Part shown: positions 55,481 to 64,000 of the stretch, one piece after another | How positions within the stretch are numbered: the stretch's first letter is position 1 | How the letters are laid out: the number at the start of each line of letters is the position of its first letter | Source of the DNA: Planctomycetota bacterium | GTDB taxonomy: Bacteria; Planctomycetota; Planctomycetia; Planctomycetales; Planctomycetaceae | Assembly (NCBI GenBank): GCA_030836185.1 | Contig: JAURQH010000031.1 | Coordinates: 224,791 to 288,790 of the forward strand | DNA length: 64,000 bases | Direction of reading: 5' to 3' | Position numbers and translations under genes: made by a program | Notes under the pieces: model-generated | Databases searched by the model: none | What the model was told of the DNA's origin: nothing | The model's input: only the letters and a program-made list of their open reading frames with translations

Positions 55481-57082
55481 TCAATTTTCGGAGAGTGATT
55501 TTGGGATTCCTTCGGTAAGAATAAAGATGATCGCTCGCTCATCTCGCCAGAATTCAGTCCAGTTCGGATCTGTAGAGAGATTCGATACCAGTTTTTTATG
55601 TCGATGTCGATCAATGAGGGCAGCCCGAAACGGATATGAGTCCCATCGTTCTTTCCAGCCCTCAGTCTGTCGGATGATCGCCATATAGTCGCGCCACGCC
55701 TTTTCTTCAATCAAAGGAACGTGCGAGTACACGAAGATGGGCAAATGACCTTCCGATGACCAGATCAGCCAGTCTCCCCATTCCATCGTATTGAAGAGTA
55801 GGGCGTCAGGGTGATTTGTGAATAACTGGTCTGAAAGTTGATTGAGTATGAGCGATGCCTTAATCGGTGTTCTGGGATGATATGAGCTTGCAGGAGAGAG
55901 ATTTAAAGAACCGGATGAAGTGATTTTGGACCAAGTGATGAAGCCGACGATCGCGACGGGTATGGCTAACAGAAACACGCCATTTTTGATGGGTTTGTCC
56001 ATGAGTGAGGCGAGTTGTGTTCTCCAGCGAGGAGGGAGACTGCGACGTGCAAGGAGACAAAGTGGCGGCATGGTAGCCATCACAAATAACGGAGCCCACC
56101 AGACAATGTATCGAGAGGTTTTTAGCATCAACCCACCAAGAACAAGCACCGGCAACCAATGTGCAAAACGAATTGAAGGGCGAGCGATTAGTAGAAGAAC
56201 TCCGACAGTGATTGCCGAGATCAGGACAACGGTTCCTTGCTTGGGGGTTTTCCAGAGAGGTTTCCATTCGATCAAGTTGTACAAGTTCGATGATTGAGAG
56301 AATGTGGCCACTTCCCACCACAGTTTCATTCCGAAGGGAGTCAGTAGGCTTGCGAGTAGCATGACGCCGAATGCTTGACACAACTGTTGAATGCGTGAAT
56401 TCCTGAAAATGCTCCTCACTGATTCTGAGAGAGGCTTCCCACGCTGACTTTGAAGACGCAAGATGTCCAAACTATAGCCGGCTATGACCAGCAATATTGT
56501 GACAATCGCAATCACAAAAGAACCGTGCAGGTTGGCCCAGGAAAAGCTCAGTACGCCCAGGGCAACAATCGACCAGCGTTTGAGGTGACGTTGACTGAGC
56601 AACATATTCAGAAACAGAAGGTTGCAAAACAGGCCCGCTAATTGCGGCCTGATGACGGTGTATTGCTGATGTTCCAGCCAGAGAAGCCAGCCAGTCCCAA
56701 TCAATGCTGCCAAATGATGCGAACGTGTTTTGCGGCGTAGTGCGATCAGAAAGGCAGTGAAGGCTCCCGTGATCAGCAGGGCGTGCGTGAATTGCAAAGC
56801 GACTTTGCCACCAAATTTGTGGATTCGAAATCCGAGCCACTGAGATAACCAGGATGTCGCAACGAAATCGGAATTTGTGGAATGATTTAAAAAAGGTTCC
56901 GTTACGGGAAACCCATTTTGTTCATAGTGGCGACCGTATGCGAGATGTCCCCAAAGATCGGTATGACTGAGAGGACGATCAACCTCGATCATAAAGAGTA
57001 GAGCGAGAAAGAGACCGGAAACAAGCGAACCGATTGACAGGTTCCTGCGAATTCTCACGGATCGTGGTTCGTAGATGATCAA
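55481..57082 (-). CDS. Polytopic membrane protein, GT-C-like
   Basis: 533 residues with about ten membrane segments. An early Asp in the first loop (SHTDLWGHLAYGRH) and a large soluble C-terminal part (DALLFNTMEWGDWLIWSSEG, then IFVYSHVPLIEEKAWRDYM) recall GT-C glycosyltransferase-type membrane proteins, but no diagnostic catalytic motif is certain. It could be a lipid-linked sugar transferase or an uncharacterised relative. It precedes no related gene; the FHA gene lies upstream on the same strand with 81 bases between. Confidence 0.7.
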   Translation of the reverse strand: MIIYEPRSVRIRRNLSIGSLVSGLFLALLFMIEVDRPLSHTDLWGHLAYGRHYEQNGFPVTEPFLNHSTNSDFVATSWLSQWLGFRIHKFGGKVALQFTHALLITGAFTAFLIALRRKTRSHHLAALIGTGWLLWLEHQQYTVIRPQLAGLFCNLLFLNMLLSQRHLKRWSIVALGVLSFSWANLHGSFVIAIVTILLVIAGYSLDILRLQSQRGKPLSESVRSIFRNSRIQQLCQAFGVMLLASLLTPFGMKLWWEVATFSQSSNLYNLIEWKPLWKTPKQGTVVLISAITVGVLLLIARPSIRFAHWLPVLVLGGLMLKTSRYIVWWAPLFVMATMPPLCLLARRSLPPRWRTQLASLMDKPIKNGVFLLAIPVAIVGFITWSKITSSGSLNLSPASSYHPRTPIKASLILNQLSDQLFTNHPDALLFNTMEWGDWLIWSSEGHLPIFVYSHVPLIEEKAWRDYMAIIRQTEGWKERWDSYPFRAALIDRHRHKKLVSNLSTDPNWTEFWRDERAIIFILTEGIPKSLSEN

Positions 57083-57163
57083 TCAATCAGATCCCTGGGC
57101 CAAGTGGTGAGAGATCCAAAAGTTTACAGAGGATTATGCAATGGGGGAAGGGAGCGTCCTATC

Positions 57164-58051
57164 TCAGCTTGCCAATGCCTGCTGAGACTCTTCCTCCGAT
57201 TGAGATTCTGTTTGTGGAGATTGAGCATCGAGCGCTGAGATGAGTTGGTCCATCTGGTCGATTAGCCTTTGTTGCGTTTTCAGAAGCGACTCGGCAGCAC
57301 GTGCATATCCACTTTCTTCGGATTGCAATGTTGAAGTGCGATTTTGAAGCGAGCGGGTCACTTCTTCAATACGTGAAACAAAATCGTCCGACTCGAATTC
57401 TTGTTTATGGGCAATCGGAAGAATGACCTCATCCGTATGCTTTTCTACTTGTTCGAGGTCGAGCTCTTCTTGCGCGTCACGTACAGATTCCATTAAGCGA
57501 AGCAGTCCTGCTTTTTCACGGGATTCCTGTTGTTCAATGGTGTGCATCTCTCGCTCAAGCAGATCGACCAGTTCTTCGGCAGACAACCTTTCTGTGTTTT
57601 CTGTTGGTTTCTTCAATTCATTCTTGAGATTATCGAGTTGCTGAGGAGTCAGATTTGGCTTCAGCCAAGGTTTGTCGGGTTCGTCATTCACGTTGACGTG
57701 AATTTGAAATTCAAAAGTTCCGATCTGCAAAGACTCTCCACCTTTCAGTAGCGCGAATTGAACTTTGGAACCATTGACTTGAATCGAGGGTTCTTCTTCA
57801 AAGACATACAGCGCAACTTCTTTTCTCCCAACTTCCATCCACGAGTGAATCTCGGGAATTCCTGGACCTCCCAATTGCAGCCAGCATTTGGAACTGGCTC
57901 CGATGGAAAGCCGTCCACGAGGCATGGGGCGGTTTGGGAATTTCGTCTTTCCACTCATGATTTCGAGAACGAATTCTCGTGTCGTTGGTGGTTCATGTCC
58001 TGATCCTTCTGAGGAGAATCGGAACTGACGAGCTGACGAAACGGATGACAT
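57164..58051 (-). CDS. FHA-domain protein with coiled coil
   Basis: 295 residues from the ATG at 58051, which follows GGAG by 5 bases. Residues about 40-125 look like a forkhead-associated fold (GRLSIGASSKCWLQLGG, IPEIHSWMEV, IQVNGSKVQF). The rest is strongly helical and charged, a probable coiled coil rich in Glu and Gln (RLSAEELVDLLEREMHTI). FHA domains bind phosphothreonine, so the partner may be one of the Ser/Thr kinases of the cell. Such FHA plus coiled-coil proteins are known in planctomycetes; function unknown. Confidence 0.8.
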   Translation of the reverse strand: MSSVSSARQFRFSSEGSGHEPPTTREFVLEIMSGKTKFPNRPMPRGRLSIGASSKCWLQLGGPGIPEIHSWMEVGRKEVALYVFEEEPSIQVNGSKVQFALLKGGESLQIGTFEFQIHVNVNDEPDKPWLKPNLTPQQLDNLKNELKKPTENTERLSAEELVDLLEREMHTIEQQESREKAGLLRLMESVRDAQEELDLEQVEKHTDEVILPIAHKQEFESDDFVSRIEEVTRSLQNRTSTLQSEESGYARAAESLLKTQQRLIDQMDQLISALDAQSPQTESQSEEESQQALAS

Positions 58052-58464
58052 AGTAACTCCTGTCAACATCCTGTTGAGGAAGGAAGAGTGGTCGGTGGCG
58101 AAATTGCACGATGACCCGATTATTGATTTCGTCCAGATTCATCGGGAAAGTTGAGCCTTTTGGGCCCCGCTTTCTCTTTAATGTCAGCCTGACAACGGTG
58201 GCTTTGGAGAACTTTTCCGACTGGGGGCTTTGTACGCAAGCATTTATGAAAAAACGACCTCAGGTTGTGTAATAGCGGCAATCTTTGCCGACTGGCTACG
58301 GAAAAACCCCATTTTGTACAATTCGTGCTTTTGAGTCCTGTAAAAGGTACTGGCGATTGGGAGCTTGTTCAGTTCATAATACTCAAAGTCGATGACAAGT
58401 CTCTGAAAAGAGTGTTCTTCGCGATTTGTTACATTTTTCGATTTGATATTGAGGATCTCTTTGT
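58052..58464. other. Divergent intergenic region
   Basis: About 410 bases between the FHA gene (minus) and the zinc-ribbon gene (plus). A 78-codon minus-strand frame (58244-58480) has no ribosome site or known motif and is not called. Presumed promoters of both neighbours. Confidence 0.5.
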
Positions 58465-59781
58465 ATGAACGGAACGTCACCGCGGATCCGTATTAAAGTG
58501 ACATGCCATACGTGTCACGAACGCTTGACGACTACCGCTAAGCCTTATGCACGCAAACTCAGATGCCCTGAGTGCGAGGGAATTATCAATATTCCCGCAT
58601 ATGATCCAGTGGAGGCAGAGTTCCTTAAGAAGTTGGCAGAACCCAGAAATGTTGATCCCGGCGTGTATGGAATTTCCACATCTGACGATACAAAAAATGA
58701 TAACATTTCGTCTATCACAACGGTGACGATGAAGTGCCCTCAGTGCCTGTCTTTGCTTTCTCCTGAATTACGTGATGACTCCTGGATGGATACCTGTCCC
58801 GATTGTCTGGAAGAGTATCGCGTTCCGTCTCGATCTGAGATACCAGAAAAACCAAAACCAGTTCCCATCCCTGATCCCGGACAATACGCACCGGGAGAGG
58901 CTTCCAAGCCGACACCACTCAATACGCACGTCTATGAACACATCAGTCACATCAGACAGGTGGCTGTCGATCCTCCACCCAAGCGGGTCTACTTTTCGAA
59001 TGTCTTCAACTATCCCTGGACCAGTCACGTCTGGCCGAGATGGGTGTGGACCTCAATTGCCTGGGTGATTAGTTGGGTGTTCGTGACGATTACTCTGCAG
59101 TTTTTGTTGTCGTCTGGTGTGGGGCCAGTGGTCGCGGCAATGATCGGATTACCCTCATTCTGGATTGTCTTCTGGACTCTGTCTTACACCTCTGCATGTG
59201 GCATGACCATTCTCGAAGGGACGGGTTCCGGTCAAGTTGTGATTGATGAATGGCCCGAGCCAGATTGGCGCGAATGGGGTGTCAATTTGATGTATGTCGC
59301 GTTTCTCGGTTTGGTGGCTCAAGGGATCAGTCTACTGATGGAGCCGGTAGCTCAGTTTTTGCCAGCTCCCTGGTTAGTCTCACTGGTGCAAGTTCATCTC
59401 ATCTACCCGATCATTCTTTTGTCGGCACTCGAGTCCGGTTCGATCATGTGGCCGGTCAGCGTTCCCCTGTATCAGACTCTCTGGTCGCATGGCAGATATT
59501 GGGTGAGTTATTATCTTCTTGCGGGAGCGTTGTCTGCGGTCTATGTGACTGCTGTCGTTTTCTCGATCATGTTCGAGCCGATCTTATGTGCTCTATGGAT
59601 GGGACCATTGACTGCGGCATTTCTGTTCATTCAGGCTCGGTTGTTAGGACGACTTGGTTGGCGTGTGCTCGTTGAGCCTGATGGTGGAAAGAAGCGTCTC
59701 GCCAAAATGGAAAAGATTCGTAAGTACCAGGAAGAGCCTTTTGGAGACTTTGAACCTGTTCCACCGGAATCTCAATCGTGA
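58465..59781 (+). CDS. Zinc-ribbon membrane protein
   Basis: 438 residues. Two zinc ribbons at the N-terminus: CHTCHERLTTTAKPYARKLR with a following CPEC, and CPQC near residue 92 with CPDC about 18 residues later. After a Pro-rich linker come six or so membrane helices (WVWTSIAWVISWVFVTITLQ, VVAAMIGLPSFWIVFWTLSY and others). The topology, cytosolic zinc fingers plus a membrane domain, is frequent in planctomycetes with unknown role. Its TGA overlaps the amidase ATG by one base (TGATG), so the two genes are coupled. Confidence 0.85.
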   Translation: MNGTSPRIRIKVTCHTCHERLTTTAKPYARKLRCPECEGIINIPAYDPVEAEFLKKLAEPRNVDPGVYGISTSDDTKNDNISSITTVTMKCPQCLSLLSPELRDDSWMDTCPDCLEEYRVPSRSEIPEKPKPVPIPDPGQYAPGEASKPTPLNTHVYEHISHIRQVAVDPPPKRVYFSNVFNYPWTSHVWPRWVWTSIAWVISWVFVTITLQFLLSSGVGPVVAAMIGLPSFWIVFWTLSYTSACGMTILEGTGSGQVVIDEWPEPDWREWGVNLMYVAFLGLVAQGISLLMEPVAQFLPAPWLVSLVQVHLIYPIILLSALESGSIMWPVSVPLYQTLWSHGRYWVSYYLLAGALSAVYVTAVVFSIMFEPILCALWMGPLTAAFLFIQARLLGRLGWRVLVEPDGGKKRLAKMEKIRKYQEEPFGDFEPVPPESQS

Positions 59782-61184
59782 TGACCGAATACGCATTTCT
59801 TTCAATCACGGAATTGGGTCAACATCTTCGCGATGGCAAGGTCACTTCTCGTCGTCTCGTGGAATACTTCTTGAAGCGATTGAAATCTCGCGGTCGTGAA
59901 TTAAATGCCGTTGTTACCGTCACTGAAGAAACTGCCTTCGCTCAAGCCGATCTTGCGGATGCAGAATTGAAGTCAGGAACAGATCGTGGTCCGTTGCACG
60001 GTATTCCTTATGGCTTGAAAGATTTATTCTCCACCAAAGGTATCCCAACCAGTTGGGGCTCTGCACCTTACCGAGAACGTATTCTTGATGACGACGCCAC
60101 GGTTTATACGCGATTGAAAAAGTCGGGAGCCGTTCTCGTTGCGAAACTTGCGATGGTCGAAATTGCGGGAGGCATGGGGTATCGACAAGCGAATGCCGCC
60201 GTCACTGGTCCCGGTCTCAATCCCTGGAACACCAATTACTGGGCCGGTGGTTCTTCCAGCGGAAGTGGTGCGGCGGTGGCAGCCGGCTTGGTTCCATTTG
60301 CTCTTGGGACTGAAACCTGGGGGTCGATCATGTGTCCTGCCAGTTTCTGCGGCATCAGTGGTTTGCGACCCACCTATGGTCGTGTGAGTCGAGCCGGGGC
60401 AATGGCGCTCAGTTGGACGATGGATAAAATCGGACCGATGACACGTTCCGCAGAAGACTGCGCGATGGTCTTAGGTGTCATCGCCGGGCCCGATGACCGC
60501 GATGGATCGGCACTTGATGAGAGTTTCGTTTGGGATCATGGGAGTTCTCACAAAGCTCCCTTTCAATTTGTCCTAGTGAAGGGAAGTTCTGAGTCGGCAC
60601 ATCCTGATGTTCGCCGGAACTTTGAGCGGTCGCTGTCAGAGTTAGAGAAACTCGGAACGATCACCGAAATCGAAATGCCGGACGACTTACCTTGGCACAT
60701 CGTGCCAGCGACCATCATCGATTGTGAAATCGCAGCGGCCTTTGAAGGAATGATCACTTCGGGAGAAGTCTGGGAGTTGACCGCTCCCGAAGACCACTAT
60801 GGCGCTCACGCTGGCCAAGTGATCCCTGCGGTTGATTATATCAACGCATTGAGGATTCGCAGTAACCGCATGCAACCAGCCATCAATCAACTGGTGAAAC
60901 CATTTGATGCGGTGGTTGCACCGAGTCGTTCGACGCCCGCATATTCGGCCTTAAAACCGTTCAGCGAATCGTCTCGCGGATATTCGGTTGGCACATTTGA
61001 CGGAGCCGCCAATGCGTGTGGTTTACCCGCGATCTCTGTACCCAATGGGCTCTCAAGAGAACATCAACTTCCGACCGGTTTGCAGTTCACCGGTCAGGCG
61101 TTGAGCGAGGCGACATTGCTGTCCATCGCGGCTGCCTACCAGCAGCAGACGAACTGGCATCGGCAACATCCCCCCAAATCGTGA
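59781..61184 (+). CDS. Amidase-signature-family enzyme
   Basis: 467 residues from the ATG at 59781. The Ser-Ser-Lys triad is present: K80 in GIPYGLKDLF, the Ser cluster GGSSSGSG at 157-163, and S182 in TETWGSIMCPASFC. In most relatives the last motif is TDTGGSIR, so the Gly before GSI is replaced by Trp180, next to the nucleophile; this may alter the acyl pocket. The family covers GatA-like amidases, but no gatB/gatC lies near, so a stand-alone amidase or ester hydrolase is likelier. Coupled to the upstream membrane-protein gene. Confidence 0.88.
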   Translation: MTEYAFLSITELGQHLRDGKVTSRRLVEYFLKRLKSRGRELNAVVTVTEETAFAQADLADAELKSGTDRGPLHGIPYGLKDLFSTKGIPTSWGSAPYRERILDDDATVYTRLKKSGAVLVAKLAMVEIAGGMGYRQANAAVTGPGLNPWNTNYWAGGSSSGSGAAVAAGLVPFALGTETWGSIMCPASFCGISGLRPTYGRVSRAGAMALSWTMDKIGPMTRSAEDCAMVLGVIAGPDDRDGSALDESFVWDHGSSHKAPFQFVLVKGSSESAHPDVRRNFERSLSELEKLGTITEIEMPDDLPWHIVPATIIDCEIAAAFEGMITSGEVWELTAPEDHYGAHAGQVIPAVDYINALRIRSNRMQPAINQLVKPFDAVVAPSRSTPAYSALKPFSESSRGYSVGTFDGAANACGLPAISVPNGLSREHQLPTGLQFTGQALSEATLLSIAAAYQQQTNWHRQHPPKS

Positions 61185-61208
61185 TGGTCTGGTTCTCGAT
61201 CAGGACCA

Positions 61209-62219
61209 TCAATTCACAGGGATACGGACCAGCTTGATGATGCGGCCGGAGACATTCCAATCTTGCACATACAAGTTGCCATCGTGATCCCAGTACGAAC
61301 CATGAGTCCCGCTGAAAATTCCCTCTTTCCATTGTTCTTGTGGAACTTTGAAGTTACGCCCGAGGTTGGGGTTCGGGTTGTTGCCGAGGACCGAAATGAT
61401 TGTGTTGTTCTTGTTGAGAATGACCACACGGCCATGCAGGTCGGGGACCGAGACAAAGTCGCCGTGGATGGCGACAGAGGTGGGCATGCCGAGACCGGTG
61501 ACGACTTCCGCAATGAAATTACCATCGAGGTCGTAATGGAGCAGGCGTCCTTTGGGTTGATGATTACGGTCGCAAATCAGCAAGCGAGGGGGATCGTAAC
61601 GCGTGTCGAGAGTCATGCCGTGAGCCGTGTGAAACTCTTTGAGGCCATCTCCCTTTTTGCCGAAGTGCATGAGGTACTTTCCGGTCTTGTCAAACTTGAA
61701 AATCGTATCGCTGCCATAGCCGTCAGACATAAAGATGTCACCATTGGGGGCGACGGTCACTGCCGTCGGTCGAATGATCTTCAATTTCAATCCTGATTCT
61801 TCGGGGAATCCAAGCTTCATCACGATGTCACCCGTTTCCGCATGAAACTTGACGACTTCTGCGGCGTTGTTGCGGGCTCCGTAAATGAACTCGCCCTCTT
61901 CTTCATCGCGGACTTCAATATCGTGCATCGCCGTATATTCATCGCCGAGAAATTTGCGAATCATCTTTCCATCAGGGGAAAAGACAAAGACGCCGATGTT
62001 GGCGCTGGTGTAAACATTACCGGCTTTATCGACCACAACTCCGCCATGCGTAGAACCAATGATGGAGCGTCCGTCTCCTCCCAGTCCCCATCCTGGTACA
62101 GTCTGGAATGTCATTGCACCCGAGCCCATTTGCACAGGAGCCGTTTTCTCGGCTGCGGGTAGCAGTGTTGAGAGCGTGAGCATGAAAACAGCGAGTGTCG
62201 AGGCGGAAAGTCTCAGCAT
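61209..62219 (-). CDS. Exported NHL-repeat beta-propeller protein
   Basis: 336 residues from the ATG at 62219, which follows AGGA by 8 bases; longer frames start upstream without a ribosome site. Signal peptide (LRLSASTLAVFMLTLSTLLP, then AAEKT). NHL-type six-bladed propeller repeats: GGVVVDKAGNVYTSANIGV, PTAVTVAPNGDIFMSDGYGS, GRVVILNKNNTIISVLG, YWDHDGNLYVQDWN. Proteins of this kind bind ligands or act as lyases (peptidyl-alpha-hydroxyglycine alpha-amidating lyase-like); here no catalytic residues are recognised. Convergent with the amidase gene, 24 bases apart. Confidence 0.85.
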   Translation of the reverse strand: MLRLSASTLAVFMLTLSTLLPAAEKTAPVQMGSGAMTFQTVPGWGLGGDGRSIIGSTHGGVVVDKAGNVYTSANIGVFVFSPDGKMIRKFLGDEYTAMHDIEVRDEEEGEFIYGARNNAAEVVKFHAETGDIVMKLGFPEESGLKLKIIRPTAVTVAPNGDIFMSDGYGSDTIFKFDKTGKYLMHFGKKGDGLKEFHTAHGMTLDTRYDPPRLLICDRNHQPKGRLLHYDLDGNFIAEVVTGLGMPTSVAIHGDFVSVPDLHGRVVILNKNNTIISVLGNNPNPNLGRNFKVPQEQWKEGIFSGTHGSYWDHDGNLYVQDWNVSGRIIKLVRIPVN

Positions 62220-62361
62220 GATGGGCGTCCTGAATGATCCAAGTGTGCAAAGTAATATGACGGGTTGTCGATCCATCTAGTATCAGGGACTCAAAGCAGC
62301 AATGCAACGGGCAGTTTTGAGAAAGAGTCGGGCTAATAGGGGGGCATCTCAACCAAATTCA

Positions 62362-62762
62362 TTCCCGAACACTGAAGCGCCGTTTTCAAGATTTGAAGAT
62401 TTGGAGATTCGGGGACAAACCATGACCGAATGTTGACCAAATGTTGAATCAAATCTTCCCGAATCTTGATTCCAAATCTTGTGTACTCTTGAGCAAGTTG
62501 TTGGCACCCATCGGTTTACGCTGATGACCTCGTTTTGGTGAGTGGTCACTTTTTCGGGGTGCGCATTTTCCGCGTCACGCGAAATCGCCTCCTTTCTCAC
62601 GTTGCAGCGGTCGTCATTGTTGAACAGTGAATAACACTCGAACCCATCCAGTGTGCTTGCGCACAATGGATATGTGTAACTCAAATTGGCAAAGATCGAT
62701 TCGCCGTCAGGCGAACCACGAACGCTAACTCTGGTACAGCGCATTTAGCAAGACGAATTTTG
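62362..62762. repeat. Long dispersed intergenic repeat, copy B
   Basis: Second copy of the repeat at 7127-7515, same orientation, about 400 bases. The left part has AAATCTT/GAATCTT runs; the core 62569-62635 is almost identical to 7312-7385; the right end again has the phrase GAACCACGAACGCTAACT. It occupies an intergenic region with no gene. Sequences around the two copies differ, so the repeat edges look real. Confidence 0.75.
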
Positions 62763-62856
62763 AGAGCTCTATTTTTTTGACGTTCTGCCGCCAGGACACG
62801 AAGGGTGAGAGTGATTATAGCCGACGACGGAAGTCGACAGGGGAAGACTATCAATC

Positions 62857-63395
62857 ACGCAGCGGCGCGGCGGCGCAGAGAAAAAAGAAGTCATCTTCGC
62901 TAATAAACTCTGATTCTGATCTGTGTAGATGAGCAATCATTATTTTGACGCAAAGCCGCCAAGAGGCGACGAAACGCAAAAGGTTCATTCTCTTCTTGGG
63001 TGGCACTGGCGGCTTGCCCGCCAGTGATATGGGAGGGAACCAACTTTCATTCACCGCGGAGTTCGCATAGCCCGATCTGCGCCAGCAGTCGGGATGGGGG
63101 AAGTGTCATTCGACGTGCAATGGAACTCGTCACCCGGAGCCGTGAGAAAGATTTCACCACAAATGACACGAATCTGACGAATGGAATGAAAACCGGGTCG
63201 CGGCGGGCGCACCGTGAAACGGAAGCCCCCGATGATTTGTGAGTGAGCGGATAGCACCCATTGCATCGAGGGAACACTCATCTTCGCTAATAAACGCTGA
63301 TCAGAAGATTTGTCACTGTTTAGTGAAAATCAGCGGTTATTAGTGTTCTTGAAATTGTTCGTGACTAATTTTAACGCAGATTACGCGGATCTCAC
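62857..63395. repeat. Cluster of short dispersed intergenic motifs
   Basis: Several unrelated short elements follow each other: CGCAGCGGCGCGGCGGCGCAG (in the span 62857-62880); CTTCGCTAATAAACTCTGAT near 62894; GACGCAAAGCCGCCAAG at 62946-62962; a palindrome with arms CACTGGCGG/CCGCCAGTG at 63004-63026; CACCACAAATGACACGAATC near 63157; CTTCGCTAATAAACGCTGAT near 63280 facing ATCAGCGGTTATTAGTG; and ACGCAGATTACGCGGATCTC near 63373. I recall several of these phrases from intergenic DNA of many bacteria. There is no coding frame here that I can support. Confidence 0.5.
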
Positions 63396-63473
63396 TTACA
63401 TGCTCACACAGGTGAGAGCATGGTACTCGGCACCTGATTGTTTTTTGTGGAGGTTTGCAAGACACACCCTAAT

Positions 63474-63770
63474 CTAGTGGGATTTCGTGGTATCTCGTTG
63501 CGATCTGTTGTCAGAATTGGTGAGTAACAGATTTACCAGAAGTACAATAGCCATCGAGACGAACGCGAGTTTGATCAACATGTCCACTTGGTAGGGGACT
63601 ATTTGGTTCCACCAGAAACGAACATACCCGGAACAGAGCGGGGCTACTAAAACTGAAAGTAGTAGGACCAATAGCCCAGCACGGCGAACTGTTAATAGCT
63701 GTGGAGGCCGATTTCGTTCCCAGAGCTTCAGGACAATGGCGACGTAGGTAAGAATGAGGGATGCGACCAA
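63474..63770 (-). CDS. Small membrane protein, possibly 5'-truncated
   Basis: 98 residues from a TTG at 63770. Three hydrophobic segments (ASLILTYVAIVLKLW, GLLVLLLSVLVAPLC, MLIKLAFVSMAIVLLVNLLL). The first helix seems to begin further upstream in the same frame (ALAIDLL precedes the TTG), and that frame runs open into the transposase tail without a good start. So the 5' end may have been lost when the IS-like element arrived. No family recognised; expression uncertain. Confidence 0.45.
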   Translation of the reverse strand: MVASLILTYVAIVLKLWERNRPPQLLTVRRAGLLVLLLSVLVAPLCSGYVRFWWNQIVPYQVDMLIKLAFVSMAIVLLVNLLLTNSDNRSQRDTTKSH

Positions 63771-63850
63771 GAGATCTATTGCTAATGCCCATTTATCAAA
63801 ATGATAGATCAGTGAAGGTCTCAGGGCAGGGCAATCGCATGAGTTGAGTC

Positions 63851-64000
63851 TTATTTTCCCGAGAGAATCTGTTCCAGGACCGCCGGATTCCAGCCCGCCA
63901 TCAGGCGTTTCCCGCGCAGGCTCGCTTTCATCGTCGTGTTTCTCTTGATCAAAGACAACGCCACGCGACGAAACCCGCCCGCGATTTCCTGGCCGTTCCC
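63851..64000 (-). mobile_element. 3' end of an ISAs1-type transposase (partial)
   Basis: The minus-strand frame enters from the window edge and stops with TAA at 63851-63853, giving 49 residues. GGFRRVALSLIKRNTTMKAS then LRGKRLMAGWNPAVLEQIL match the C-terminus of ISAs1-family DDE transposases ('ALNLLR..TAKxGIKAKRLKAGWDNxYLLKVL'). Only the tail is in the window, so the state of the element is unknown. No terminal inverted repeat was identified beyond the stop. Confidence 0.7.

Noticed and set aside
62349..62744. 131-codon minus-strand frame over repeat copy B as a gene
   Set aside because: The matching region of copy A has no equivalent frame, so it is open by chance within a repeat.
1..64000. 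CRISPR arrays, prophage genes, rRNA operon, replication origin
   Set aside because: Looked for and not seen; no regular spacer array, structural phage genes, rRNA sequence or DnaA-box cluster with dnaA/dnaN was found.

Overview
The window looks like chromosomal DNA of a planctomycete, probably order Planctomycetales, with GC near 50% by eye. The clues are families concentrated in that phylum: a PSCyt1/DUF1549/DUF1553 cytochrome-like protein paired with DUF1501, a second DUF1501 protein, a DUF1559 pseudopilin, a Cys-type sulfatase, an FG-GAP/ASPIC-UnbV protein, zinc-ribbon Ser/Thr kinases and short transthyretin-like lipoproteins. Bacterial versions of methanopterin/methanofuran C1 genes point the same way. 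I have no species call.

Layout. 0-16.5 kb: tail of a possible phosphatase, full-length Lhr helicase, a hopene-cyclase-type enzyme, a CPBP membrane protease, a Ser/Thr kinase, a secreted unknown, rpmA, metX, an M3 oligopeptidase, a STAS/RsbW-like regulatory pair and tRNA-Asn. 16.6-17.1 kb: debris of RHS (YD-repeat) genes on both strands. 17.2-22.5 kb: an overlapping operon iclR - PSCyt1/PSD1 - DUF1501. 22.6-24.3 kb: a formaldehyde-activating-enzyme-like protein followed by a eukaryote-type UMP-CMP kinase fused to a protist-like N-terminal domain. 24.4-36.4 kb, all on the minus strand: DUF1501, SulP transporter, a two-gene DUF692 (MNIO) operon, pilT, hisF, a PL10-like lyase, mgtE, rpsI and rplM. 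37-43 kb, minus: hisB, hisC, xseB, xseA, an ABC-2 permease and a lipoprotein. 43-48.2 kb: DUF1559 pseudopilin, then (minus) a TPR/FG-GAP/ASPIC protein coupled to an ABC-exporter membrane domain without ATPase. 48.3-50.2 kb: subunits D and B of formylmethanofuran dehydrogenase, running into tRNA-Pro. 50.3-62.2 kb: sulfatase, enolase-superfamily protein, ATP-grasp ligase, SDR, membrane protein, FHA protein, zinc-ribbon membrane protein plus amidase, and an NHL protein. 62.3-64 kb: repeat-rich, nearly gene-free DNA ending in the 3' end of an ISAs1-type transposase.

How the genes relate. The main theme is scattered C1 metabolism: Fae-like (22.6 kb), FwdD/FwdB (48.3 kb) and possibly the ATP-grasp ligase (53.5 kb). 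FwdB keeps its cluster and metal-ligand cysteines, unlike the FhcB of aerobic methylotrophs, while the Fae-like protein appears to lack the catalytic His. Histidine genes (hisF, hisB, hisC) and ribosomal protein genes (rpmA, rpsI, rplM) are dispersed rather than in long operons.

Most unexplained: the eukaryote-like kinase fusion, the DUF692 operon with an unrecognised partner and no visible precursor, the gene/tRNA overlap at fwdB, palindromes carried in frame in lhr, and a roughly 400-bp intergenic repeat present twice (7.1 and 62.4 kb). No CRISPR array, prophage or complete IS was seen.
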